Positions 1 to 7,414 of a stretch of DNA of 64,000 nucleotides are shown piece after piece. The notes under the pieces are model-generated. The model was not told the origin of the DNA, made no database searches, and saw nothing but the letters and a program-made list of their open reading frames with translations. The stretch comes from Floridanema aerugineum. GTDB taxonomy: Bacteria > Cyanobacteriota > Cyanobacteriia > Cyanobacteriales > Aerosakkonemataceae. Both the position numbers and the translations under genes were made by a program. Location: positions 14,474-78,473 of the forward strand of contig NZ_JBHFNQ010000201.1 of assembly GCF_041929345.1 (NCBI RefSeq), written 5' to 3'. How positions within the stretch are numbered: the stretch's first letter is position 1; every line of letters begins with the position of its first letter.

Positions 1-325
1 AAAATCTCGGTCTAGTAATGTTTTCATCTGTAATGTAGATAGCAAAACAAGTCAATAAACTATTCAGAACTAGCAAAGGCAAAGACAACCCATCAACACC
101 CAGACTGTAGTTAAGCCCCAAGCTATCAATCCAAGGTAAAAACTCGATAAACTGTTGAGAATTATTTCCGGGGCTAAACTGAATTGCTATTAATAACGAC
201 CAAATCAAAGCAGCAGAACTAATTGCGAAACTAATTTGGCGTGTAAATTTCGCTGGTATATTTCCCGGCAAAAAAGCTACGATCGCGGCACCTAATATCG
301 GCAGCCAAATTAACGCACTAAGCAT
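1..325 (-). CDS. ndhD4: NDH-1 subunit NdhD4, N-terminal part (cut by window edge)
   Basis: The minus-strand frame opens with ATG at 323-325, preceded by an AGGAG ribosome site, and runs off the window start, so only about 108 N-terminal residues are seen. They read as a hydrophobic antiporter-like membrane protein beginning MLSALIWLPILGAAIVAFLP, with a LGVDGLSLPLLVL segment typical of NdhD/NuoM. It lies just downstream of ndhF4 in the same orientation, the order known for the constitutive CO2-uptake NDH-1 complex (ndhF4-ndhD4-cupB). The D4 rather than D3 assignment is inferred from the position next to the ccm operon; the rest of the gene and cupB are outside the window. Confidence 0.8.
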   Translation of the reverse strand, partial: MLSALIWLPILGAAIVAFLPGNIPAKFTRQISFAISSAALIWSLLIAIQFSPGNNSQQFIEFLPWIDSLGLNYSLGVDGLSLPLLVLNSLLTCFAIYITDENITRPRF

Positions 326-435
326 TTATCTTGTTTTTCTCCTAAGTTTGTCATTTTTCATTTGTTGTTTAACTTAACAATTGACTTACTTTTTCACTCA
401 CCAATGAGCAATGACCAATAACTAGTTTATCCATT

Positions 436-2313
436 TTACCCCAGAACTAATCTTGCTAAAATTTCTCTAAATGTTGCCTGATCGAACAGCCAAATCATCA
501 AGAAACCGAAAAAGCTAACTCCGACTAAGATAGTCAGCAAATAAAATTGAGATTTACCAGAGATACTGTATTTGAGACTTTCCCCGCTAAAAATTGTGGC
601 TAAACCAACTAAGTTAACCAAACCATCAATTACATAGCGATCGATCGCATTACTTAACCGCGAAATTTGGCTAACAGCAAACACCACACTTAAACGATAC
701 ACTTTCTCCAAGTAAAAGTCGTAAGCCAACAAATCTTGCAGAAATCGCAAAGGAGATTTAGTCGATCTAGACCAATTTCTTGGCAGATTAATAATTCCTC
801 CCAAAACTATGCCAACTAACCCCGAAAAACACAATAGTAAAAGAGCAGTTTGATTCACATAAGCCCATCCAGGTAGCAGAGACAACCGCTGCATCATCAC
901 CGGAACTAACAAAGTAACAATACTCAAAGAAACCATTGGCACTGCCATTTGCCAAGGAACTTCCGGGGCACGACGAGTTTTTGCTTGAGTTTTGCCTAAA
1001 AATACTAACCGAAAAACACGGGTTAAATTAACCGCACTTAAGCAATTAACCAACAACAAAACTACTACTAAAAAAGGTCTTTCTGTCCAGAAATCATCCA
1101 TTCCCAAACGCAAAGCCCAAAAACCGCCTAAAGGCAATAATCCCACTAAACCCGCACTACCCACCACAAAAGCCGTAGTCGTTGCAGGCATTTTCGGCCC
1201 TAAACCGCCCATTTCTGTGAGGTTTTGCCCATTAGTAGTCAGAACGATCGAACCTACGCTCATGAATAATAAAGCTTTAGCGATCGCATGAGCAAACAAC
1301 AACATCAAAGCAAAACCAGTCCACTGCGTCCCCACAGCAATAAACACCAGCCCCAAATAAGCACTCGTCGAATGACACAAAGCCCGCTTAATGTCAATTT
1401 GTGCCATTGCCACCAAAGAAGCGCCCACAGCCGTCACCGCCCCAATCACAATCAAAGCATTCAAAGCCACAGGCGAAACATTTAACACAGGCTGAAGCTT
1501 AATCAACACATAAGCCCCGCAAGCCACCACCACCGAATTTCGCAAAATCGAAGCCGGATTTGGCCCTTCCATCGCCTCATCCAACCACAAATTCAGCGGG
1601 AACTGAGCACATTTACCTGTAGGCCCTGCAATTAAAGCCAAACCTAATAAAGTAGCCACCACAGGATTTAAATTTGCCGTTTCCGCCCAATCATACAAAT
1701 CAGGGAAATTTAAACTACCTGCCATCGTTGCCAATGCCACCACTCCCATTAGCAGCAGCACATCTCCCACCCGCTTAGTCAAGAAAGCATCTCTCGCTGC
1801 TGTCACCACCAAAGGTTGGGCATACCAAAAACCAACCAGCAAATAGGTAGAAAGAGTCAGCATTTCCAATAAAGCATAACTGAGAAACAGCGAATTACTA
1901 ATGGCTAACCCACTCATTGCCGCTTCAAAAAAGCCCATCAGCGTAAAAAAACGCGCCATTGCCCAGTCTTTTTCCATATATCCCAAGGCAAACATCTGGG
2001 CCATAAAACTCAGACCTGTGATTAACTCCATTGCCCCTACTGTTACCGAAGAGATTTCTAAGGCAAAGGATAAATCTAGACCTGCGGCTTGAAACCAATG
2101 AAATACGATCGCCACTGGTTCCTGATTCCAAGTTAGCCGAAAGATCACCGAGCCATGCACAAAAGCCAGCACAGTCATCAACAAATTAAAGTAAGCAGCC
2201 GGTCGAGGGCCTGTCCGCCGGATCATCCCTGTTGACCAAGGTATAGTCAATACAGACCCGATTAGTCCATATATCGGCACCCACCAACTTGTTTCTAGGA
2301 GAAACTGAGTCAT
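436..2313 (-). CDS. ndhF4: NDH-1 subunit NdhF4, CO2-uptake form of NADPH dehydrogenase
   Basis: The 625-residue polytopic membrane protein matches the NdhF/NuoL antiporter family. Glu150, Lys180 and Lys234 stand in the expected proton-channel positions. The segment GKCAQFPLNLWLDEAMEGPN at about 233-252, followed by ASILRNSVVVACGAYVL, is the variant of the F3/F4 CO2-uptake subunits rather than the respiratory NdhF1 form. The product should sit in thylakoid NDH-1 complexes that drive hydration of CO2 to bicarbonate with CupA or CupB. Divergent placement from the carboxysome operon matches the ndhF4 locus of other cyanobacteria, so F4 is preferred over F3. The ATG at 2311-2313 gives a sensible N-terminus. 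Confidence 0.85.
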   Translation of the reverse strand: MTQFLLETSWWVPIYGLIGSVLTIPWSTGMIRRTGPRPAAYFNLLMTVLAFVHGSVIFRLTWNQEPVAIVFHWFQAAGLDLSFALEISSVTVGAMELITGLSFMAQMFALGYMEKDWAMARFFTLMGFFEAAMSGLAISNSLFLSYALLEMLTLSTYLLVGFWYAQPLVVTAARDAFLTKRVGDVLLLMGVVALATMAGSLNFPDLYDWAETANLNPVVATLLGLALIAGPTGKCAQFPLNLWLDEAMEGPNPASILRNSVVVACGAYVLIKLQPVLNVSPVALNALIVIGAVTAVGASLVAMAQIDIKRALCHSTSAYLGLVFIAVGTQWTGFALMLLFAHAIAKALLFMSVGSIVLTTNGQNLTEMGGLGPKMPATTTAFVVGSAGLVGLLPLGGFWALRLGMDDFWTERPFLVVVLLLVNCLSAVNLTRVFRLVFLGKTQAKTRRAPEVPWQMAVPMVSLSIVTLLVPVMMQRLSLLPGWAYVNQTALLLLCFSGLVGIVLGGIINLPRNWSRSTKSPLRFLQDLLAYDFYLEKVYRLSVVFAVSQISRLSNAIDRYVIDGLVNLVGLATIFSGESLKYSISGKSQFYLLTILVGVSFFGFLMIWLFDQATFREILARLVLG

Positions 2314-2423
2314 CTAAAAATAATCCTTTAAATTTTTTAATATTATCCATTACTCCGCACAGCTATTGGGGAAAAATCCCAAATGTGTTCTTCCTCCAGC
2401 TAAATGTTAAGTTTTTTTAATAT

Positions 2424-2445
2424 AAATGATTAACAAATATCATTT
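2424..2445. promoter_or_regulatory. Candidate LysR-type operator upstream of ccmK2
   Basis: AAATGAT and ATCATTT form a perfect 7-base inverted repeat separated by 8 bases. The core is of the T-N11-A type that LysR regulators bind, and it lies just upstream of a candidate -35 box. The CbbR/CmpR-type gene at 7415-8344 is the obvious candidate regulator. Binding is inferred. Confidence 0.4.
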
Positions 2446-2454
2446 TAATTAATA

Positions 2455-2483
2455 TTGTCAAGGGTACCATACTTCTCTATTCT
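2455..2483 (+). promoter_or_regulatory. Candidate sigma70 promoter for the ccm operon
   Basis: TTGTCA at 2455-2460, a 17-base spacer and TATTCT at 2478-2483 resemble a group 1 sigma promoter. It would give a 5' leader of roughly 115 bases before ccmK2. Confidence 0.35.
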
Positions 2484-2604
2484 TAATATTGGAAATGCTA
2501 AAGAAAATATTTGCTTTAGCTGTAAAAAAAATAGCAACTCCCGTCAAAAAATTATTCAGTACTGCCTAGCAAGAGTACTTACGCTTATCCGGTAGGAGAT
2601 AGAA

Positions 2605-2913
2605 ATGCCAATTGCTGTTGGAATGATTGAAACGAAAGGCTTTCCGGCTGTCGTGGAAGCAGCCGATGCTATGGTTAAAGCCGCCCGTGTTACATTAGTG
2701 GGTTATGAAAAAATCGGTAGCGCCAGAGTGACAGTAATCGTGCGCGGCGACGTTTCGGAAGTACAAGCCTCCGTTTCTGCTGGGATAGAAGCAGCGAAGC
2801 GAGTCAATGGAGGTGAAGTAGTTTCCACTCACATCATTGCTCGTCCCCACGAAAACTTGGAGTACGTCTTACCGATTCGTTACACCGAAGCGGTAGAACA
2901 GTTCCGAACTTAA
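2605..2913 (+). CDS. ccmK2: Carboxysome shell hexamer protein CcmK2
   Basis: A single BMC domain fills this 102-residue protein (AVGMIETKGFPAVVEAADAM at the start and the pore motif KIGS near residue 38). Six copies form a flat hexagon, the main facet tile of the beta-carboxysome. TAGGAG lies just upstream of the ATG. The short C-terminus, ending soon after YTEAVEQFR, and first position in the operon match CcmK2 of other beta-cyanobacteria, where ccmK2 precedes the longer ccmK1. The K1/K2 naming is therefore by length and order. The neighbouring ccmK1 is almost identical, indicating duplication followed by strong constraint. Confidence 0.9.
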   Translation: MPIAVGMIETKGFPAVVEAADAMVKAARVTLVGYEKIGSARVTVIVRGDVSEVQASVSAGIEAAKRVNGGEVVSTHIIARPHENLEYVLPIRYTEAVEQFRT

Positions 2914-3035
2914 GCAGTCATTTGTCATCTGTGATTAGTCATTTGTAAAAATCTTCACCAATGACTAATGACCAATAACCAATGACCAATCAGATTGTTT
3001 GCAAGTAAAGATTATTTAACTAAGGAATAAAACCA
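2914..3035 (+). repeat. Heptameric short tandem repeats between ccmK2 and ccmK1
   Basis: Degenerate copies of TGACCAA/ATGACCA on one side and their complement (AGTCATTTG) on the other make an imperfect intercistronic stem. The same motif recurs between ccmL and ccmM and elsewhere. It resembles the short tandemly repeated repetitive (STRR) sequences known in filamentous cyanobacteria. Confidence 0.65.
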
Positions 3036-3377
3036 ATGGCAATTGCAGTAGGAATGATTGAAACTCTCGGTTTTCCCGCTGTTGTAGAAGCAGCAGACGC
3101 GATGGTTAAAGCTGCCCGTGTAACTCTAGTGGGTTATGAAAAGATCGGTAGTGGTCGGGTAACAGTTATCGTCAGAGGCGATGTTTCGGAAGTGCAAGCT
3201 TCTGTCTCTGCGGGTGTAGATTCTGTGAAGCGAGTAAATGGTGGTCAAGTTTTATCGACTCACATCATTGCCCGTCCCCATGAAAACTTAGAATATGTAT
3301 TACCGATTCGTTACACCGAAGCAGTAGAACAGTTCCGGGAAAGCGTGAGCGGCATTCGCCCATATAACAGACCATAG
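3036..3377 (+). CDS. ccmK1: Carboxysome shell hexamer protein CcmK1
   Basis: This is a 113-residue BMC-domain protein nearly identical to CcmK2 through residue ~101, with an extra C-terminal tail (RESVSGIRPYNRP). The KIGS pore loop is preserved. The longer tail and second position correspond to CcmK1 in the ccmK2-ccmK1-ccmL-ccmM-ccmN order. AAGGA precedes the ATG. It should form hexameric shell tiles, possibly mixed with CcmK2. The stop codon lies only three bases before the ccmL start, which implies translational coupling. Confidence 0.9.
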   Translation: MAIAVGMIETLGFPAVVEAADAMVKAARVTLVGYEKIGSGRVTVIVRGDVSEVQASVSAGVDSVKRVNGGQVLSTHIIARPHENLEYVLPIRYTEAVEQFRESVSGIRPYNRP

Positions 3378-3380
3378 AAA

Positions 3381-3683
3381 ATGCAGATAGCCAAAGTTCG
3401 TGGCACAGTTGTCAGTACCCAAAAAGACCCCTCTCTACGCGGAGCAAAGTTACTCTTATTGCAATTTGTAGATGAGGAAGGCAAGCTACTTCCGGGCTAC
3501 GAGGTAGCAGCAGATATTGTGGGGGCTGGGCTGGATGAGTGGGTACTCGTTAGCCGGGGTAGTGCGGCCCGCATTGCTTCCGGTAATGAGACTCGCCCAC
3601 TCGATGCTTTGGTAGTGGCGATTATTGACACGATAAATATCGACAATCGCCTGCTTTACAGCAAGAAAGACCAAGACCGTTAG
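3381..3683 (+). CDS. ccmL: Carboxysome shell vertex pentamer CcmL
   Basis: The 100-residue protein is a EutN/CcmL-family beta-barrel, beginning MQIAKVRGTVVSTQKDPSLR and containing the conserved GAGLDEWVLVSRGSAAR segment. Pentamers of CcmL close the 12 vertices of the icosahedral shell. No strong ribosome site is visible upstream, and the ATG follows the ccmK1 stop after three bases, so translation probably depends on reinitiation. Length and sequence are normal for the family. Confidence 0.93.
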   Translation: MQIAKVRGTVVSTQKDPSLRGAKLLLLQFVDEEGKLLPGYEVAADIVGAGLDEWVLVSRGSAARIASGNETRPLDALVVAIIDTINIDNRLLYSKKDQDR

Positions 3684-3764
3684 TTCGGTTATTGGTAGTC
3701 ATTAGTCATTAGTCATTAGTCATTGGTAAAGAGTGAACAAATGACCAATGACAAATGACAAATC
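3684..3764 (+). repeat. Heptameric tandem repeats forming a hairpin between ccmL and ccmM
   Basis: Four tandem copies of AGTCATT are followed after about 15 bases by complementary copies (ATGACCA, ATGACAA). The two halves can pair into a long imperfect stem immediately upstream of the ccmM start. It belongs to the same STRR family as the ccmK2-ccmK1 spacer. Confidence 0.65.
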
Positions 3765-5438
3765 ATGTTCGTTCTTCAGTTCAGAGGTATTCCCGTTATG
3801 GTAGTCCGCAGCATTGCTGCCCCGCCAACACCTTGGTCGCGAAGCTTAGCCGAGCCAAAAATACATGAAACTGCTTATGTACATTCCTTTTCCAACATAA
3901 TTGGGGATGTGCAAATTGGTGCGAATGTTTTGATTGCGCCTCACACTTCGATCCGGGCAGATGAAGGTACTCCTTTTTACATTGGAGATAGTACCAATAT
4001 TCAAGATGGTGTTGTAATTCATGGTTTAGAGCAAGGTCGAGTAGTTGGGGATGACCAAAAAAGCTACTCGGTGTGGATCGGGAAGAACTGTTCGATCGCT
4101 CACATGGCTTTGATTCACGGCCCTGCTTATGTGGGAGATGATTGTTTTATAGGCTTTCGCTCCACTATTTTCAACGCGAGGGTGGGTCATGGCTGCATTG
4201 TGATGATGCACGCTTTGATTCAGGATGTGGAAGTTCCACCGGGGAAATATATCCCTTCTGGATCGGTGATTACCAATCAACAACAGGCCGATCGCTTGCC
4301 AGACGTGCAAGCATCTGATATGGAATTTGCTCATCACGTAGTCGGAATCAACGAAGCTTTGCGGACGGGATATCGCTGCGCTGCGGATATAGCTTGTATG
4401 ACTAATCTGCGGGATGAACAAGTTGACTCAAAAGCAAGTAAAGGATCTAGTAACGGCAACGGTCAGGTGAAAAGTATGCGTTTAAGTTCAGATGTCCACG
4501 AACAAGTGCGTCAAATGCTGGCTCAAGGCTATCGCATTAGCACCGAACACGCTGATGAACGGCGTTTCCGCACCAGTTCTTGGAATAGCGGCGCTTCCAT
4601 TCAAGCGAATCGGGAATCGGAAGTAATTTCCGCTTTAGAATCAAGTTTAGATGAGTATGCTGGGGAATATGTTCGCTTAATTGGGATTGACCCGAAAGCG
4701 AAACGACGGGTAGTAGAAACAATTATTCAACGTCCTAATGGCAAAGCGCCCCAAGTAAGTAAGTCTACTGCGTTTAAATCAGCGGCTTCGAGCAGTAGCT
4801 ATGCAGCAAGTTCTAGTTCTGGACTGGGTGCTGAAGTGGTCGATCGCGTCCGTAATCTGTTAGCGCAAGGCTACCGGATTGGTACTGAGCACGCAGACGA
4901 ACGCCGCTTCCGCACTAGTTCTTGGCATAGTTGTTCTCCGATCGACAGCAACAGAGAAGCTGAAGTAGTCTCAGCATTGGAAGGCTGTATCGAAAGTCAC
5001 GCTGGAGAATATGTCCGCTTAATCGGCATCGATCCAAAAGCCAAGCGCCGTGTATTGGAAATGATTATTCAACGTCCCAACGGCAAAGCACCTGCTCAAA
5101 CTGCTAAAGCTGTAACTACCAGCAGCAACTACTCTAACGGTAGTGCAACTGTTACAGCTAGCAGTGTGGCAACTTCTAGCTTGAGCCGGGATGTGGTTGA
5201 ACAAGTGAAAAATCTGCTGGCACAAGGACATCGTGTGGGTATGGAATATGCCGATCAGCGGCGTTTCCGCACTAGTTCTTGGCAAAGTTGCGCCCCCATT
5301 CAATCAAGTAGCGAACGGGAAGCGATCGCAGCAATAGAAGCTTGCCTCTCTGAACATAAAGGCGAATACGTGCGCTTGATTGGCATTGATTCCAAAGCGA
5401 AGCGGCGTGTGTTGGAACAAGTGATCCAAAAGCCCTAG
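3765..5438 (+). CDS. ccmM: Carboxysome assembly protein CcmM (gamma-CA domain plus three Rubisco-small-subunit-like domains)
   Basis: This 557-residue scaffold has an N-terminal gamma-carbonic anhydrase-like left-handed beta-helix (about 28-215). His86, His113 and His118 are in zinc-ligand positions, and Cys205 and Cys211 are spaced like the disulfide pair of enzymatically active CcmM. Three Rubisco-small-subunit-like domains follow at about 239-323, 354-439 and 472-557, joined by Ser/Ala-rich linkers. They crosslink Rubisco during carboxysome assembly. The ATG at 3765 adds about 12 residues relative to an in-frame ATG at 3798, which may be the true start. Domains 2 and 3 keep a cysteine pair 18 residues apart (390/408 and 509/527); domain 1 has lost both. 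Confidence 0.95.
   Translation: MFVLQFRGIPVMVVRSIAAPPTPWSRSLAEPKIHETAYVHSFSNIIGDVQIGANVLIAPHTSIRADEGTPFYIGDSTNIQDGVVIHGLEQGRVVGDDQKSYSVWIGKNCSIAHMALIHGPAYVGDDCFIGFRSTIFNARVGHGCIVMMHALIQDVEVPPGKYIPSGSVITNQQQADRLPDVQASDMEFAHHVVGINEALRTGYRCAADIACMTNLRDEQVDSKASKGSSNGNGQVKSMRLSSDVHEQVRQMLAQGYRISTEHADERRFRTSSWNSGASIQANRESEVISALESSLDEYAGEYVRLIGIDPKAKRRVVETIIQRPNGKAPQVSKSTAFKSAASSSSYAASSSSGLGAEVVDRVRNLLAQGYRIGTEHADERRFRTSSWHSCSPIDSNREAEVVSALEGCIESHAGEYVRLIGIDPKAKRRVLEMIIQRPNGKAPAQTAKAVTTSSNYSNGSATVTASSVATSSLSRDVVEQVKNLLAQGHRVGMEYADQRRFRTSSWQSCAPIQSSSEREAIAAIEACLSEHKGEYVRLIGIDSKAKRRVLEQVIQKP
4465..4478 (+). promoter_or_regulatory. Internal translation start for the short CcmM isoform
   Basis: AGGTGA at 4465-4470 stands five bases before an in-frame ATG at 4476-4478 (Met238), exactly at the linker before the first small-subunit-like domain. 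Initiation here would give a ~320-residue protein of three such domains, equivalent to the M35 form made by internal initiation in Synechococcus. An in-frame GTG at 4467 is an alternative start. Confidence 0.6.
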
Positions 5439-5555
5439 TTTGGGAGATGGGGAGATGGGGAGATGGGGAGATGGGGAGAGTTTCCCCTCTGCCCCCCTGC
5501 CCCCCTGCCCCCCTACCCCTAGAGCCTTATATAAGCTGAAGAGGTTAAATTTCTA
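5439..5555 (+). repeat. G-rich and C-rich heptamer repeats between ccmM and ccmN
   Basis: Five tandem copies of GGGGAGA/T are followed by a C-rich tract of CTGCCCCC copies. The halves are complementary enough to fold into an intercistronic stem. Similar arrays occur near 31.3, 37.6 and 44.3 kb. Confidence 0.6.
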
Positions 5556-6326
5556 ATGTATTCGCCGCCACTGCAACCGCTTTGTAATCCGCAATCTTAC
5601 GTAAGTGGCGATGTAAAGATTGATCCCAGTGCAGTCATCGGGCCTGGGGTTTTACTAGCAGCAGAGCCAAATAGCCGCATTGTGATTGCCGCTGGTGTTT
5701 GTATCGGTATGGGGACAATTATTCATGCTCAAGAGGGCAGTTTAGAAGTTGAAACGGGAGCCGTTTTAGGTGCGGGTGTGTTGGTAGTAGGTGCGGGTAA
5801 GATCGGGGCAAATGCTTGTGTTGGTTCTTGTACAACTCTTTTGTATAGTTCAGTTGAGTCGAAGCAAGTTATATCTTCCGGTTCTTTGATTGGGGATAGA
5901 AGTCGCTCAACTCTGGATGTGATAGCTACCGAAGTAGGGGCGATTCATGAATCGCCTGTACCTCATGAATCGCCTGTACCTCATGAATCGCCCGTACCTC
6001 ATGAATCGCCAACACCTCCAGAAGTTAAAAGCGATATTAAACCTGAACCACCTGTTACGCCTACTCCAGAAAATCACGACTTGAGTGTAGAGAGTGAACC
6101 GCTAGAACCGGAAAAAACTACTGATAATGCTCGGGTTTCGGAAGTTACTAGTGAACCTCAACCTCAACCGCCACCTCAACCGCAAGCAACTCAGCTGGAA
6201 GTGGAAATCCCAACTAATGCTTCCGTGCAAGTTTACGGACAACTACACTTGAATCGGCTACTGTTGACACTTTTTCCCCATAATCAATCATTTAAGCCAC
6301 CAGATCAGGACGGGAAGGCTGAATAG
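5556..6326 (+). CDS. ccmN: Carboxysome core-shell adaptor CcmN
   Basis: The 256-residue protein begins with hexapeptide-repeat beta-helix turns (about 15-110), which bind CcmM. A Pro/Glu-rich linker follows, then a C-terminal amphipathic encapsulation peptide (about 227-245, VQVYGQLHLNRLLLTLFP) that recruits the shell. The linker holds four tandem hexapeptides of the type HESPVP, encoded by four 18-base repeats at 5946-6017 that grew from a dispersed palindromic repeat (5934-5956). The family is variable in linker length, so function is probably kept. It lies between ccmM and ccmO in the operon. Confidence 0.88.
   Translation: MYSPPLQPLCNPQSYVSGDVKIDPSAVIGPGVLLAAEPNSRIVIAAGVCIGMGTIIHAQEGSLEVETGAVLGAGVLVVGAGKIGANACVGSCTTLLYSSVESKQVISSGSLIGDRSRSTLDVIATEVGAIHESPVPHESPVPHESPVPHESPTPPEVKSDIKPEPPVTPTPENHDLSVESEPLEPEKTTDNARVSEVTSEPQPQPPPQPQATQLEVEIPTNASVQVYGQLHLNRLLLTLFPHNQSFKPPDQDGKAE
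5934..6017 (+). repeat. Palindrome-derived 18-bp tandem repeat inside ccmN
   Basis: The stretch starts with GTAGGGGCGATTCATGAAT, most of the dispersed 28-base palindrome seen at 43156. It continues as four 18-base units beginning CATGAATCGCC at 5946, 5964, 5982 and 6000. All units are in frame and translated. Confidence 0.8.
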
Positions 6327-6402
6327 TTGTTAGTTTTTAGGTGTTAGTCTTTGAATTTCTGATGATTAACGACTGACGACTAGCAACTACAGGGAGGTTA
6401 AA

Positions 6403-7149
6403 ATGCGATTTCAGGGAGCGAACGGACGCGAAGATTTCCGGGATATGGCTTTAGGACTGGTATCAACTGGCAGTTTTCCTGCGATTGTTGGCTGCGCGGA
6501 TATGATGTTGAAGTCTGCGGGAGTAGCTTTGGTAGGTTATGAGAAGATTGGTAGTGGTCAATGTACTGCGATCGTCCGAGGTAGGATTTCTGATGTCCGT
6601 TTGGCTGTGGAAGCTGGGGCTGAGACTGCGGAAAAGTTTGGTCAATTACTTTCTAAATTGGTGATTCCTCGACCTTTACCTAATTTAGAAGTGGTGTTGC
6701 CGATCGGTCATCGTTTATCCCAGCTTTCGGAAGCTAACGGTTACAGCCGTTTAAGTAATCAAGCGATCGGTTTGCTGGAAACTAGAGGTTTCCCGGCGAT
6801 GGTAGGCGCTTGTGATGCAATGTTGAAAGCTGCTGATGTTCAACTGGCATCTTATGAGAAAATAGGTGCAGGGCTTTGTACGGCAATTATCCGGGGTACA
6901 GTGGCTAACGTAGCTATGGCTGTGGAAGCCGGAATGTACGAAGCGGAACGGATCGGAGAATTAAACGCTGTGATGGTGATTCCGCGACCTCTGGATGATT
7001 TGGAACAAACTTTGCCTGTCGCCAGCTGCTGGATCGAGAAACCTCAACCTGTTATGTTACCCGTCGCTGTCAAAGAAACCGAGAAAGAGTTACTCCAATT
7101 ACCTGATTTAGCTAAATTACCTGTTCCCGTCCCAGAAGAAGTTGAATGA
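6403..7149 (+). CDS. ccmO: Tandem-domain carboxysome shell protein CcmO
   Basis: Two BMC domains in tandem fill this 248-residue protein (about 12-100 and 122-208). Each carries the GxxSxGSFPAIVG/GLLETRGFPAMVG start and a pore-loop motif (KIGSG, KIGAG). Tandem-BMC proteins form trimers that look like hexamers and are needed for shell closure. A C-terminal Pro/Val/Glu-rich tail of about 35 residues follows. AGGGAGG lies upstream of the ATG. In several cyanobacteria ccmO is elsewhere on the chromosome; here it ends the ccm operon. Confidence 0.9.
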   Translation: MRFQGANGREDFRDMALGLVSTGSFPAIVGCADMMLKSAGVALVGYEKIGSGQCTAIVRGRISDVRLAVEAGAETAEKFGQLLSKLVIPRPLPNLEVVLPIGHRLSQLSEANGYSRLSNQAIGLLETRGFPAMVGACDAMLKAADVQLASYEKIGAGLCTAIIRGTVANVAMAVEAGMYEAERIGELNAVMVIPRPLDDLEQTLPVASCWIEKPQPVMLPVAVKETEKELLQLPDLAKLPVPVPEEVE

Positions 7150-7414
7150 GGCAAGAAATAAAAGCGCTGCACATCTGAAGCATGATTCTTGTGGGTAGAC
7201 TTACGAGTATTTGGTGTTAGCCAAGCACTTGGGATAATAAGTTCAGGCAGCCCGCAGAATTTCATGTCCATTTTGTGCAACGCCTTGTGGAAGATGTCTT
7301 ACGCTCTTGCCGGTGAACTCATCATAGCTGGAACTTTACATAATGAAAAGTCATTGTTATTGATAATTGTGATAGACTATAATCTATAGTTTGCGCTTTT
7401 TAGGAGAGTGGTTT
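7150..7414 (+). other. Intergenic region between ccmO and the LysR gene
   Basis: The stretch has no convincing reading frame. A short hydrophilic frame at 7189-7389 has no ribosome site or family likeness. The region probably holds the end of the ccm transcript and the promoter of the regulator. Confidence 0.4.

Larger units (their letters stand above)
2314..2604. promoter_or_regulatory. Divergent promoter region between ndhF4 and the ccm operon
   Basis: This 291-base AT-rich intergenic stretch must carry promoters for both the NDH-1 genes (left) and the carboxysome operon (right). It contains the inverted repeat and sigma70-like promoter listed separately. No coding potential is seen. Confidence 0.7.

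Noticed and set aside
436..2313. Naming as ndhF3 (inducible CO2 uptake)
   Set aside because: The sequence fits both F3 and F4, but ndhF3 normally sits with ndhD3-cupA-cupS, whereas divergence from the ccm operon is the ndhF4 context.
4026..4421. Antisense reading frame within ccmM
   Set aside because: Shadow of a strongly conserved gene; the frame has no ribosome site or family likeness.
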